Below, piece after piece: positions 1 to 7,208 of a DNA stretch of 31,812 nt. Each line of letters opens with the position of its first letter. The first letter of the stretch is position 1. The stretch lies in the NCBI GenBank assembly GCA_036556805.1, contig DATBIS010000136.1, positions 1 through 31,812 on the forward strand, given 5' to 3'. Under the pieces are notes generated by a model. It had not been told where the DNA came from. It did not search any database and saw only the letters and a list, made by a program, of their open reading frames with translations. A program made the translations under genes and the position numbers. The stretch comes from DATBIS01 sp036556805 (GTDB lineage: Bacteria > Actinomycetota > UBA4738 > HRBIN12).

Positions 1-1
1 T

Positions 2-343
2 CCGGCCGCGTGGGCGCGCCGGATCCTTGGGCCCGATCCGCTGGTGGGCGTGTCGTGCCACTCGCCGGAGGACCATCTCGCGGCGCCGCCGGAGGCCGAC
101 TACCTCACGGCGGGGCCGGTGTGGGCGACGCCCACGAAGCCGGGCCGGCCGGGTACCGGCCTCGAATTGGTGCGCAACGCAAGGACGTTGAGCCGGCCGT
201 GGTTCGCGATCGGCGGCATCGACCTCGGGAACGTCCATCAGGTGGTCGAGGCGGGCGCCACGCGGATCGTCGTCGTGCGCGCGGTCACCGAGGCAGAAGA
301 CCCGGCGGCCGCGGTGACGGCGCTGCGAGCGGCGCTCCCGTAG
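2..343 (+). CDS. thiE: Thiamine-phosphate synthase, C-terminal part (5' end outside window)
   Basis: This is the C-terminal 113 residues of thiamine-phosphate synthase, a cytoplasmic TIM-barrel enzyme that joins the pyrimidine (HMP-PP) and thiazole phosphate moieties to give thiamine monophosphate. The open frame runs in from the left edge, so the gene is partial. Visible family features are VGVSCHSPEDHL, the phosphate and substrate-binding loop GPVWATPTKPGRPGTGL, and the late barrel segment FAIGGID followed by a Gly- and Val-rich strand (RIVVVRAV). The stop (TAG) lies ten bases before the GTG start of the kinase downstream, so the genes may be co-transcribed. No other thiamine gene is visible. 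The family assignment is secure; nothing can be said about the start or promoter. Confidence 0.9.
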   Translation, partial: PAAWARRILGPDPLVGVSCHSPEDHLAAPPEADYLTAGPVWATPTKPGRPGTGLELVRNARTLSRPWFAIGGIDLGNVHQVVEAGATRIVVVRAVTEAEDPAAAVTALRAALP

Positions 344-352
344 GGTTCGGCC

Positions 353-1225
353 GTGGACGTCACGACCGTGGGCGACGTGATGCTCGACGTGCGGGTGGAC
401 GCGGGCGCCCTCGCGCGGGGCGGCGACGTGCACGGCCGCGTGTCGATCCAGCCCGGCGGAACGTCCGCGAACGCAGCGGTGTGGGCGAGCTGGGCCGGTG
501 CGAAGGCGCGCGTGCACGCGCGCGTGGGCGATGATCTCGCCGGACGGCTGCTGGAGCGCGAGCTTCACGAGCACGGGGTCGAACCGCTCCTCGCGATCGA
601 CGCGTCGGCGCCCACCGGCACCATGCTCGTCGTGCACGAGGCGGGGGAGCGGTCGATGGTGGCCGACCGAGGCGCGAACGCACGCCTCCTCCCGGACGAC
701 CTTCCCGCGAGGATCGCGTCGGGCGCGGTGCTGGTCTCGGGCTATCTCCTGCTCCAGGAGGAGGGGCACGAGGCCGGCATGGCCGCGCTCGACCGCGCCG
801 ACGCGACGTGGATCGCGGTGGAGGCCGCCTCGTGGCCGATGGTCGAGTCTTTCGGCGTCGAGCGCTTCTTCAAGGACGCCGAGCGCGCGAACATCCTGTT
901 CGCGAACGAACGCGAGGCGCACGCGCTCACCGGCTGCGAGGACGAGGCCGCGGCGAAGGCCTTGGGAGATCGCTTCCGTATCGCGGCCGTGAAGCTCGGC
1001 GCCCGGGGCGCGCTGCTGTCCTTCGACGGCCGGCTGCTGACCGCGCCCGCCGAGCCGGTGGTCGAGGTCGACCCGACCGGGGCCGGCGACGCGTTCGACG
1101 GCGTGCTGCTCGCCGAGCTTGCGCGCGGGAGCGAGCCCGAGGACGCGCTCGCGCGCGCGTGCCACGCGGGCGCGCTCGTGGCGGCCGGTGCCGGCGCATG
1201 GCCCGAGCGAGGCGCAACCTCGTGA
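353..1225 (+). CDS. psuK: PfkB-family carbohydrate kinase, probable pseudouridine kinase
   Basis: A 290-residue ribokinase/PfkB-family sugar kinase. The N-terminal glycine motif GGTSAN (residues 35-40) and the C-terminal signature DPTGAGDAFDG (240-250), whose Asp246 would be the catalytic base, are both intact. Length is normal for the family. The start is GTG, ten bases after the thiE stop; no ATG lies nearby in frame. Its stop overlaps the GTG start of the next gene (GTGA), so the two are translationally coupled. Because that gene is a pseudouridine-5'-phosphate glycosidase, the likely substrate is pseudouridine, phosphorylated at the 5' position before cleavage to uracil and ribose 5-phosphate. 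Substrate assignment is by context only; the sequence alone supports a generic ribokinase-family enzyme, and adenosine, ribose or fructose kinases remain possible. Confidence 0.85.
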   Translation: MDVTTVGDVMLDVRVDAGALARGGDVHGRVSIQPGGTSANAAVWASWAGAKARVHARVGDDLAGRLLERELHEHGVEPLLAIDASAPTGTMLVVHEAGERSMVADRGANARLLPDDLPARIASGAVLVSGYLLLQEEGHEAGMAALDRADATWIAVEAASWPMVESFGVERFFKDAERANILFANEREAHALTGCEDEAAAKALGDRFRIAAVKLGARGALLSFDGRLLTAPAEPVVEVDPTGAGDAFDGVLLAELARGSEPEDALARACHAGALVAAGAGAWPERGATS

Positions 1226-2130
1226 CCGATCGCGTCGTCACCGGCCCCGAAGTGAAGGAGGCGCTCGCAGCCGGCCGCCCCGTCGTGGGCCTCGAGACGA
1301 GCGTGATCGGCCAGGGACTCCCGAACCCGCGCAACGTCGAGTGCGCGGAGCGCATGTCCGCGGCGATCCGCGCGAACGGCGCCGCGCCCGCATGGATCGG
1401 CCTCGTCGACGGCAGCGTGGTCGTGGGGCTCACCGCCGGCGAGCTCGGTGAGTTCGCGGTCCCCGGATCCGCGGTGAAGGTCGCACGGCGCGACCTGCCG
1501 ATGGCGCTCGCGAACCGCAGCCTCGGCGCGACGACCGTGAGCGCGACGATCTGGGCCGCCGCGGCCGCCGGCGTGGCGGTCGTCGCGACCGGCGGCATCG
1601 GCGGCGTGCACCCCGGCACGCTCGACGTCTCCGCGGACCTCCTCGAGCTCGCACGCACGCCGATCGTGCTCGTGTGCTCGGGACCGAAGTCGATCGTCGA
1701 CCCGGTGGCGACCGCCGAGAAGCTCGAGGAGCTCGGCGTCGCGGTCCTGGGCTACCGCTGCGACCACCTGCCGTTCTTCCTCGCGCGCGAGGCCGACGTG
1801 GAGCTCGAGCACCGCGCCGACACGCCCGAGGACGTCGCCGCGATCGCGCGCGCGAGGGACGAGCTCGGCGCGAGGACGTCGCTCGTCGTGGGCAACCCGA
1901 TCCCGAGCTCGTTCGCGATGGACCCCACCGAGATCGCGGAGGCCACGCGATCGTGCGAGGCCGAGGCGCGCCGGCGAGAGATCTCCGGCAAGCGGCGCAC
2001 GCCGTTCCTCCTGTCGTGCATGGCCGAACGCACGGAGGGCCGGAGTCTCGAAGCCAATCTCGCGCTGCTCGAGGCGAACGCCGCGCTCGCGGCCGAGATC
2101 GCCGGTGCGCTCGCGAGCGCGAGCGCTTAG
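1222..2130 (+). CDS. psuG: Pseudouridine-5'-phosphate glycosidase
   Basis: A 302-residue PsuG (IndA-family) enzyme, which reversibly splits the C-C glycosidic bond of pseudouridine 5'-phosphate to uracil and ribose 5-phosphate. The family block GLPNPRN (residues 32-38), the ATGGIGGVHPG loop (122-132) and the CSGPKSIVD segment (152-160) are present. Lys156 in the last aligns with the Schiff-base lysine (Lys166) of the E. coli enzyme. The C-terminal GNPIPSSFAMD and the TPFLLSC blocks are also typical. I chose the GTG that overlaps the kinase stop (GTGA); an in-frame ATG eight codons upstream (1198) is the alternative. The stop codon overlaps the convergent glycosyltransferase stop, leaving no room for a terminator between them. 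Together with the kinase it forms a complete pseudouridine catabolic pair. Confidence 0.93.
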   Translation: MTDRVVTGPEVKEALAAGRPVVGLETSVIGQGLPNPRNVECAERMSAAIRANGAAPAWIGLVDGSVVVGLTAGELGEFAVPGSAVKVARRDLPMALANRSLGATTVSATIWAAAAAGVAVVATGGIGGVHPGTLDVSADLLELARTPIVLVCSGPKSIVDPVATAEKLEELGVAVLGYRCDHLPFFLAREADVELEHRADTPEDVAAIARARDELGARTSLVVGNPIPSSFAMDPTEIAEATRSCEAEARRREISGKRRTPFLLSCMAERTEGRSLEANLALLEANAALAAEIAGALASASA

Positions 2131-3188
2131 CGGAGCCAGGTCTGGATGATGACCTTCGAGAAGTTCCAGCCGTAGCGGAGCGACTTCGGTTTCTTCGACT
2201 TCCCGCCCTTGCGCGCGAGGATCGTGATCGGCACCTCGACGATCTTCGCGCGGTGCCGGAGCGCCTCGATGAGGATCTCGCTCGTCCAGAACTGATCCTG
2301 CTCCAGCACGAGGTCGCGCAGCAGGTCGGCGCGCGCCGCCCGGAACCCGCTCGAGATGTCCGTGATGCGCGTCCCGGTGAGGATCGTCACGAGCCACGAG
2401 AAGAAGTGCACGCCGAGATGGCGGATCGTCGACTCCTTCTCGAAGTAGCCGAGCAGGCGGGAGCCGTTCACGTAGTCCGCCTCGCCGGCGAAGATCGGCG
2501 CGATCACGACCGGGATCTCCTCGGGCAGGTGCTGTCCGTCGGCGTCGAGCGTCACGACGAGGTCGGCGCCGAGCTTCAACGCGACCTCGTAGCCCACGCG
2601 GAGCGCGAGCCCGCCGCCGCGGCGGATCGGGAGCTCGGCCACGAACGCGCCGGCCTCTCGTGCGACGTCGGCGGTCCGGTCCTCCGACCCGTCGCTCACC
2701 ACGAGCGGAACCACGTGGTAGCCCTCCACCATCGAGGGGATCGACTTCACCACCGCCGCCACGTTCTCCGCCTCGTTGTAGGCGGGGGAGACCGTCACGA
2801 GCCTCGGCCCGTCGGGGAGATCCTTCGACCGATCCCAGTCGAACCGCTCGAGGCCCATCGCCTCGACGAGCAGCCGGATCGACCGCTCGTTCACGTCGGC
2901 CTGCGCCTGCACGCGCAGGAACAGGAAGAACAGCAGCGTCACCGCGATGAACAGCACCGCGATGAAGCGGCGGTTCGTCTGGTCGGGGAACGCGTCGAAC
3001 ACGACGTTGAAGAACGAGGGATCGATCGCGAGCAGCACCACCGCGAACGAGATGCACCACGAGAGGATGAGGTTCAGGCGGCTGATCTGGCGGCGCCGGT
3101 ACCGCCACGCCGCGGTGAGGAAGAACCCGAGCGCGACGATGCCGCCGGCGAAGCGGATCGCGAAGAGCGAGTTGTCGGCGGCGAGCAT
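2127..3188 (-). CDS. Membrane-anchored family 2 glycosyltransferase with N-terminal DUF2304-like region
   Basis: A 353-residue two-part protein. Residues about 8-28, 38-56 and 75-92 are three hydrophobic segments resembling the DUF2304 membrane module. Residues about 128-330 form a GT-A fold family 2 glycosyltransferase with SPAYNEAENV (134-143), DGSED (166-170), the metal-binding DADGQH (215-220) and a late QFWTSEILIEA acceptor or base motif. These resemble polyprenol-phosphate sugar transferases (dolichol-phosphate mannosyltransferase-like). Only three bases separate its ATG from the sqdB stop, so it is almost certainly co-translated with the UDP-sulfoquinovose synthase. I infer that it uses UDP-sulfoquinovose or a derived sugar at the cytoplasmic membrane. 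It is not the GT4-type SqdX/SQD2 that normally completes sulfolipid. Donor and acceptor are unknown. The stop TAA overlaps the convergent psuG stop. Confidence 0.82.
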   Translation of the reverse strand: MLAADNSLFAIRFAGGIVALGFFLTAAWRYRRRQISRLNLILSWCISFAVVLLAIDPSFFNVVFDAFPDQTNRRFIAVLFIAVTLLFFLFLRVQAQADVNERSIRLLVEAMGLERFDWDRSKDLPDGPRLVTVSPAYNEAENVAAVVKSIPSMVEGYHVVPLVVSDGSEDRTADVAREAGAFVAELPIRRGGGLALRVGYEVALKLGADLVVTLDADGQHLPEEIPVVIAPIFAGEADYVNGSRLLGYFEKESTIRHLGVHFFSWLVTILTGTRITDISSGFRAARADLLRDLVLEQDQFWTSEILIEALRHRAKIVEVPITILARKGGKSKKPKSLRYGWNFSKVIIQTWLR

Positions 3189-3191
3189 CGA

Positions 3192-4373
3192 CTACTCGGC
3201 CGGGCCCACCGCCGGGACGACCGGTCGCCACCGGTCGCGGGGGAGGATGTGGTCCGGGATCACGCGGTCCCGGTGCCGCTCGATCTCGGCGAACATCGAC
3301 TCGATCAACGTCTCCGAGAGCAGGTGCGGCTTCAGCCCGAGGTCGAGCAGCTTCGTGTGGACCGGGTGGTAGTAGTGCTCCTCCATCTCGACGCGAGGGT
3401 TCTCGAGCGGCTCGGTCTGCACGTCGAGCCCGTACTCCTGCCCGGCCCGGCGCACGTGCTCGGCGAGCTCGACGATCGAGAACTGCTCGGTGAACTGGTT
3501 GAACACGCGGAACTCGCCGGCCTCGGGGGCGTTCGCCACGGCGAGCTCCACGCACTGCAGCGTGTCCACGATGTTGAGGTAGCCGCGGGTCTGGCCGCCC
3601 TTGCCGTACACCGTGAGCGGGTGGCCGATCACGGCCTGGAGGCAGAAGCGGTTCAGCGCCGTGCCGAACACGTCGTCGTAGTCGAACCGCGTCGCAAGCC
3701 GGGGATCGATCGCGGTCTCCTCGGTCTCGATGCCGTACACGACGCCCTGGTTGAGGTCGGTGGCGCGCAGGCCCCAGATGCGGCACGCGAAGTGGATGTT
3801 GTGCGAATCGTGCACCTTCGACAGGTGGTAGAAGCTGCCGGGGAGCTTCGGGAACGGCAGCGTGTCCTTCCTGCCGTTGTGCTCGATCTCGAGGTACCCC
3901 TCCTCGATGTCGATGTTGGGCGTCCCGTATTCGCCCATCGTGCCGAGCTTCACGAGGTGCGCGTCGGGCGTGAACCGCTCCATCGCGAACAGCACGTTGA
4001 GCGTGCCCACCACGTTGTTCGTCTGCGTGAACACCGCGTGCGAGCGGTCCTTCATCGAGTACGGTGCCGACGGCATCTCGCCGTAGTGCACGATCGCCTC
4101 CGGGCGGAACTCGCGGAAGACCTGCTCCACGACGTCCGACTCGGTGAGGTCGCCCTCGGTGAACTCGATCGAGCTCCCGTTCACGTCACGCCAGGCGTCC
4201 GTGCGCTCCTTCATCCCCGGGAGGATCGGGACGAGCGAGTCGGTGCCGGCCTCGCGGTGGGCGATGCGGCGGAGGTAGTTGTCGACGAGGTGGACCTGGT
4301 GGCCGCGGTTGGAGAACCGCATCGCGGTGGGCCACCCGAGGTAGCCGTCGCCGCCGAGGATGAGGATGCGCAT
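3192..4373 (-). CDS. sqdB: UDP-sulfoquinovose synthase (SQD1/SqdB family)
   Basis: A 393-residue extended short-chain dehydrogenase of the SQD1/SqdB type, which converts UDP-glucose and sulfite to UDP-sulfoquinovose using bound NAD. The nucleotide-binding loop is GGDGYLGW (residues 7-14). The family-specific signature KLGTMGEYGTPNIDIEEGY (142-160) is essentially the plant sequence, and Thr145, Tyr182 and Lys186 fall at the same numbers as the catalytic residues of Arabidopsis SQD1. FYHLSKVHDSHN, TDLNQGVVYG, YGKGGQTRGY and FNQFTEQFS further match this family over ordinary UDP-glucose epimerases. The ATG has an AAGGGA ribosome-binding sequence just upstream. It sits 18 bases after the PLP-enzyme gene and 3 bases before the glycosyltransferase. 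The archaeal homologue Agl3 serves S-layer N-glycosylation, so the end product could be sulfolipid or a sulfated-sugar glycan. Confidence 0.94.
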   Translation of the reverse strand: MRILILGGDGYLGWPTAMRFSNRGHQVHLVDNYLRRIAHREAGTDSLVPILPGMKERTDAWRDVNGSSIEFTEGDLTESDVVEQVFREFRPEAIVHYGEMPSAPYSMKDRSHAVFTQTNNVVGTLNVLFAMERFTPDAHLVKLGTMGEYGTPNIDIEEGYLEIEHNGRKDTLPFPKLPGSFYHLSKVHDSHNIHFACRIWGLRATDLNQGVVYGIETEETAIDPRLATRFDYDDVFGTALNRFCLQAVIGHPLTVYGKGGQTRGYLNIVDTLQCVELAVANAPEAGEFRVFNQFTEQFSIVELAEHVRRAGQEYGLDVQTEPLENPRVEMEEHYYHPVHTKLLDLGLKPHLLSETLIESMFAEIERHRDRVIPDHILPRDRWRPVVPAVGPAE

Positions 4374-4391
4374 GGAGTCCCTTTCAGCAGG

Positions 4392-5657
4392 TCAGGAGGG
4401 TCGAGCCATGCTACCAACGGCCGCGAGCGAGTCCAGGACGCGATCGACCTCCTGCGGCGAGTGGTAGTGACAGAAGCCCACGCGCACGGCGCCGCCCGAG
4501 TCGAGCAGCCCCAGCCGCTCCATGATCGTGATCGCGTAGTAGTGGCCGTCCCAGACGTGGATGCCGCGCGAGCCGAGCTCCGCCGCGACCTTCTCCGGCG
4601 GGAGGTCACCCAGGCGGATCGCGAACGTTGGCGTTCGTTCGTCGAGGCGCTCGGGGGCCTCGATCCCCCACAGCCGGACGTCGGGAACCCCCCCGAGGCC
4701 CGCGAGGAACCGCAGCGACAGCTCTCGCTCGTGGTCGCGGATCGCGTCGAACGCGGCCACGACCGCCGCACGCCGTGAGTCGTCGGCGGGCGCGCCGGTC
4801 GACCGACCGAGGTCGGCGAGGTACTCGACGGCCGCCACGAGACCCGCGAGGCCCTCGTGGTTCTGCGTGCCCGTCTCCCATCGCGCCGGCACGGTGTCGG
4901 GCGCGGGCCGGAGCTTGTAGGGGGTCCAGGTCTCGAGCAGATCTCGTCGGACCGCGAGCAGTCCCAGATGCGGGCCGAAGAACTTGTACGGCGAGCACGC
5001 GAGGATGTCGGCGCCGATCGCGCTCGCGTCAAGCGCACGGTGCTGCGCGAGGTGCACGGCGTCGACCGCCACGAGCGCGCCGGCCTCGTGGACCCGCCGC
5101 GCGATCTCCGCGGCCGGCGGGATGGTGCCCACGGCATTCGACGCGAGCGTGAACGCGACCAGCCGCGTGCGATCGGAGAGCGCCTCGTCGAGCGAGTCGA
5201 GGTCGAGCGTGACGTCGTCCTCGCGCACGTCCACCCAGCGAACCGTGGCGCCCGCGTCCTCCGCCGCGAGGATCCAGGGCCGCACGTTCGCGTCGTGGTC
5301 GAGCTTCGTCACGACGATCTCGTCGCCCGGCTTCAGTGTTCGGCCGAACGAGCGCGAGAGCGAGAACAGCAGCGAGGTCGCGTTCGGCCCGAACACGATC
5401 TCGTCGGGATCGGCGCCGGTGACGTCGGCGGCGGCGCGCCGCGCCTCCTCGACGAGCTCGTCCGTCTCGTGGCTCGTCACGAACGCCCCGTGCTGATTGG
5501 TGTTGCTCGTGCGGAGGTAGTGCGCGATCGCCTCGATCACCGACTCCGGCACCTGCGAGCCGCCCGGCGCGTCGGCGAACACGATCGGACGCCCGTCCTC
5601 GCCCGTGCGGGCAAGCCCGGGGAATCGTGAGCGAACGGCGTCCACGTCGAATGCCAT
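4392..5657 (-). CDS. Class V PLP-dependent enzyme, cysteine desulfurase-like (VC1184-type), no catalytic Cys
   Basis: A 421-residue fold-type I PLP enzyme. Lys225 in SPYKFFGPHLG is the cofactor lysine; VDAVHLAQH (198-206) carries Asp199 and the His that stacks on PLP; SSN-like LASNAVG (171-177) and the N-terminal FADAPGGSQVP (27-37) fit the cysteine desulfurase-like VC1184 subgroup. Where SufS-type desulfurases have a GHHCA loop holding the persulfide cysteine, this protein reads DGHYYA, with tyrosine at the cysteine position. It therefore should not act as an ordinary persulfide-forming desulfurase. Cysteine sulfinate desulfination, selenocysteine lysis, or another PLP lyase or epimerase reaction would not need that cysteine. 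It is the first gene of the minus-strand unit with sqdB and the glycosyltransferase, so release of sulfite for UDP-sulfoquinovose synthesis is an attractive but unproven role. Confidence 0.85.
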   Translation of the reverse strand: MAFDVDAVRSRFPGLARTGEDGRPIVFADAPGGSQVPESVIEAIAHYLRTSNTNQHGAFVTSHETDELVEEARRAAADVTGADPDEIVFGPNATSLLFSLSRSFGRTLKPGDEIVVTKLDHDANVRPWILAAEDAGATVRWVDVREDDVTLDLDSLDEALSDRTRLVAFTLASNAVGTIPPAAEIARRVHEAGALVAVDAVHLAQHRALDASAIGADILACSPYKFFGPHLGLLAVRRDLLETWTPYKLRPAPDTVPARWETGTQNHEGLAGLVAAVEYLADLGRSTGAPADDSRRAAVVAAFDAIRDHERELSLRFLAGLGGVPDVRLWGIEAPERLDERTPTFAIRLGDLPPEKVAAELGSRGIHVWDGHYYAITIMERLGLLDSGGAVRVGFCHYHSPQEVDRVLDSLAAVGSMARPS

Positions 5658-5664
5658 GCGGCAC

Positions 5665-5701
5665 TACACTCCCGGACGCTCGGTCGATCGACAACCGGAG
5701 G
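5665..5701 (+). promoter_or_regulatory. Possible promoter -10 and ribosome-binding site for the LLM oxidoreductase
   Basis: In the 48-base divergent gap there is a TACACT hexamer (5665-5670) usable as a plus-strand -10, and CCGGAGG (5695-5701) ends four bases before the ATG at 5706. No convincing -35 element is seen. The minus-strand PLP-enzyme gene must be transcribed from the same gap, where its best -10 is the weak TGTAGT (5668 to 5663). The ribosome-binding site is well supported; the -10 is tentative. Confidence 0.4.
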
Positions 5702-5705
5702 CTCC

Positions 5706-6536
5706 ATGCGGTTCGGACTCGATGTGTCGCAGCACCAGCTCACGTTCGACGAGATCGTCAAGCGCGCGAGGCTCGCGGAGGACGCGGGGTTCGACGGCGT
5801 GTGGGTCTTCGACCACTTCAAGGCGCTCTATGCGGACCCGAAGGGGCCGTCGCTCGAGGCGTGGACGCTCCTCGCGGGGCTCGCGCGCGAGACCACGCGC
5901 GTGCGGCTCGGCCCGCTCGTGACGGGCATGACCCACCGGCATCCGTCGGTGCTCGCGACCTCGGTCGTGACCGTCGACCATCTTTCGAACGGCCGGGTCG
6001 AGTGCGCGGTCGGCGCGGCCTGGAACGAGCCCGAGCACCGCGAGCTCGGCATCGAGTTCCCGAGCGTGCGCGATCGGCTGGATCGCCTGGAGGAAGGCGT
6101 CCAGGTGCTCCGTGCGCTGTTCACGCAGGAGGACGTGACGTTCGAGGGCCGGCACTACCGGCTCGAGAGGGCCACCTACCGGCCGCGGCCGATCCAGAAG
6201 CCGCACCCACCGATCTGGATCGGTGGCACGGGACGCAAGCGGCTGCTGCCGATCGCGGGCCGCTACGCCGACGTCTGGCACGGCTGGGCCGACGACGCCG
6301 CGGAGCTCGCGGCGATGAACGTCATCATCGACCGCGCGGCGGAGGAAGCGGGACGCGAGCCCAAGGACGTGCTGCGGGCCTCGAGCCTCTCGATCAGCGA
6401 GCCGTGGGACGACGTGAAGCGGTCCTACGAGTGGATGCGCGAGGGCGGCATCGGCTACCTCGTCGTGGACTGGCCGAGCGAGGGCCGCGAACGCCTCGAG
6501 GAGTTCATCGCCGACGTGATGCCCGGCCTCGACTAG
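5706..6536 (+). CDS. LLM-class flavin/F420-dependent oxidoreductase
   Basis: A 276-residue luciferase-like monooxygenase (bacterial luciferase family) TIM-barrel protein. It begins MRFGLDVSQ, has the conserved AEDAGFDGVWVFDHF segment (residues 24-38), the LGPLVTGMTHRHPSVLA strand-loop (about 72-88), the SNGRVECAVGAAWNEPEH cofactor-binding turn (about 98-115), and RPRPIQKPHPPIWIGGTG (about 160-177). These last features are typical of actinobacterial F420-dependent members (TIGR03560-like). The likely cofactor is reduced F420 rather than FMN, by family analogy. Substrate is unknown. It stands alone: divergent from the PLP-enzyme gene and convergent with the DUF402 gene, with overlapping stop codons. 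A CCGGAGG ribosome-binding sequence supports the ATG. Confidence 0.88.
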   Translation: MRFGLDVSQHQLTFDEIVKRARLAEDAGFDGVWVFDHFKALYADPKGPSLEAWTLLAGLARETTRVRLGPLVTGMTHRHPSVLATSVVTVDHLSNGRVECAVGAAWNEPEHRELGIEFPSVRDRLDRLEEGVQVLRALFTQEDVTFEGRHYRLERATYRPRPIQKPHPPIWIGGTGRKRLLPIAGRYADVWHGWADDAAELAAMNVIIDRAAEEAGREPKDVLRASSLSISEPWDDVKRSYEWMREGGIGYLVVDWPSEGRERLEEFIADVMPGLD

Positions 6537-7135
6537 ATCGCGTCCCAGCCCGGCGGCAGCTCGGCGTTCGGCCACGACGGGTCGGGGTACCACGACTCCC
6601 AGTCCTGGTCGAACGGCGGCAGCCGCAAGAGCAGATGCTCGATGCCGCGTTCACCCCAGTAGCGGAACCAACCGGCGTCGTCGGGCGTGAAGAGGCCGAG
6701 CGCGACGGCCTCGGCGAGCTCGTCCTCGTCCTTCCAGCTCCACGAGGAGCGATCCGACTCGATGACGACGTCGAGCGCGTGGTCCACGGTGTCGAACCCG
6801 ACCGCCGTGCGCACCATGGGGGACTGGAGGTTCACGTACCACCCGCGCGGGGTCCCGTCGGGCGCGCGCAGGAACAGGATCGAGTACGGCAGCTCGGGCC
6901 ACGCGAACGACAGGATCGAGAACATCCGGACCTCGCGAAGCTCGAGCCGCCAGGTGCCGACGGGCAGGCGAAGCTGTTCGCCGTCCTCGCCGATCGCCAC
7001 GGCGACCCAGGCGCCGAGCCGGACGAACAGCGACAGCTGGTGCGGCTCGTCGCTCACGACGGTCGCGGGGCGTGCCTCGAAGATCCGCTCGCCCCAGCGC
7101 TCCCGCAGCACGACGGGGTCGCCCGGCAGCCACAT
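6533..7135 (-). CDS. DUF402 domain-containing protein
   Basis: A 200-residue DUF402 (FomD-like/nucleotide phosphatase fold) protein. The core is recognisable by GWYVNLQSP (residues 98-106), DTVDHALDVVIESD (115-128) and SWSWKDEDELAEAV (131-144), which hold the acidic residues expected to bind a divalent cation. Family members hydrolyse nucleoside di- or triphosphates or act on phosphorylated intermediates; the substrate here is not evident. The frame stays open well upstream, but MWLPGDPV is the natural start: that ATG is preceded by TATCGT with a six-base gap, a spacing that suggests leaderless transcription, and anything further upstream would run into the divergent SOS promoter. The stop overlaps that of the convergent oxidoreductase. 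Confidence 0.85.
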   Translation of the reverse strand: MWLPGDPVVLRERWGERIFEARPATVVSDEPHQLSLFVRLGAWVAVAIGEDGEQLRLPVGTWRLELREVRMFSILSFAWPELPYSILFLRAPDGTPRGWYVNLQSPMVRTAVGFDTVDHALDVVIESDRSSWSWKDEDELAEAVALGLFTPDDAGWFRYWGERGIEHLLLRLPPFDQDWESWYPDPSWPNAELPPGWDAI

Positions 7136-7141
7136 GGCCGC

Positions 7142-7147
7142 ACGATA
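7142..7147 (-). promoter_or_regulatory. Candidate -10 element for a leaderless DUF402 transcript
   Basis: On the minus strand TATCGT (TANNNT type) ends six bases before the DUF402 ATG, which would place the transcription start at or next to the A of the start codon. There is no Shine-Dalgarno sequence in that gap. The same hexamer-N6-ATG spacing occurs at the HNH gene. No -35 is evident, so the call rests on spacing alone. Confidence 0.4.
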
Positions 7148-7167
7148 CCCCGCCCCGAAATCGCGTC

Positions 7168-7197
7168 TTGACGGGTGTCGGCCCCCGGGCGTACATT
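7168..7197 (+). promoter_or_regulatory. Promoter of the SOS mutagenesis operon
   Basis: TTGACG (7168-7173) and TACATT (7192-7197), 18 bases apart, form a good sigma-70-type promoter on the plus strand in the gap between the divergent DUF402 and DUF6504 genes. The expected start of transcription is around 7204, immediately before the LexA box at 7209-7224, so a bound repressor would block early transcription. Confidence 0.65.
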
Positions 7198-7208
7198 CGC
7201 CTTCCCTC

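Noticed and set aside
742..3786. Long antisense open frames, for example 742-3786 minus, 1674-4778 plus and 7538-10702 minus
   Set aside because: They are shadows of high-GC genes on the other strand or frame: rich in Arg, Ala, Gly and Pro, with no domain motifs, and lying wholly across well-supported genes.
4392..5657. Plain cysteine desulfurase (IscS or SufS)
   Set aside because: The catalytic cysteine loop is GHYYA, so the persulfide mechanism is not available.
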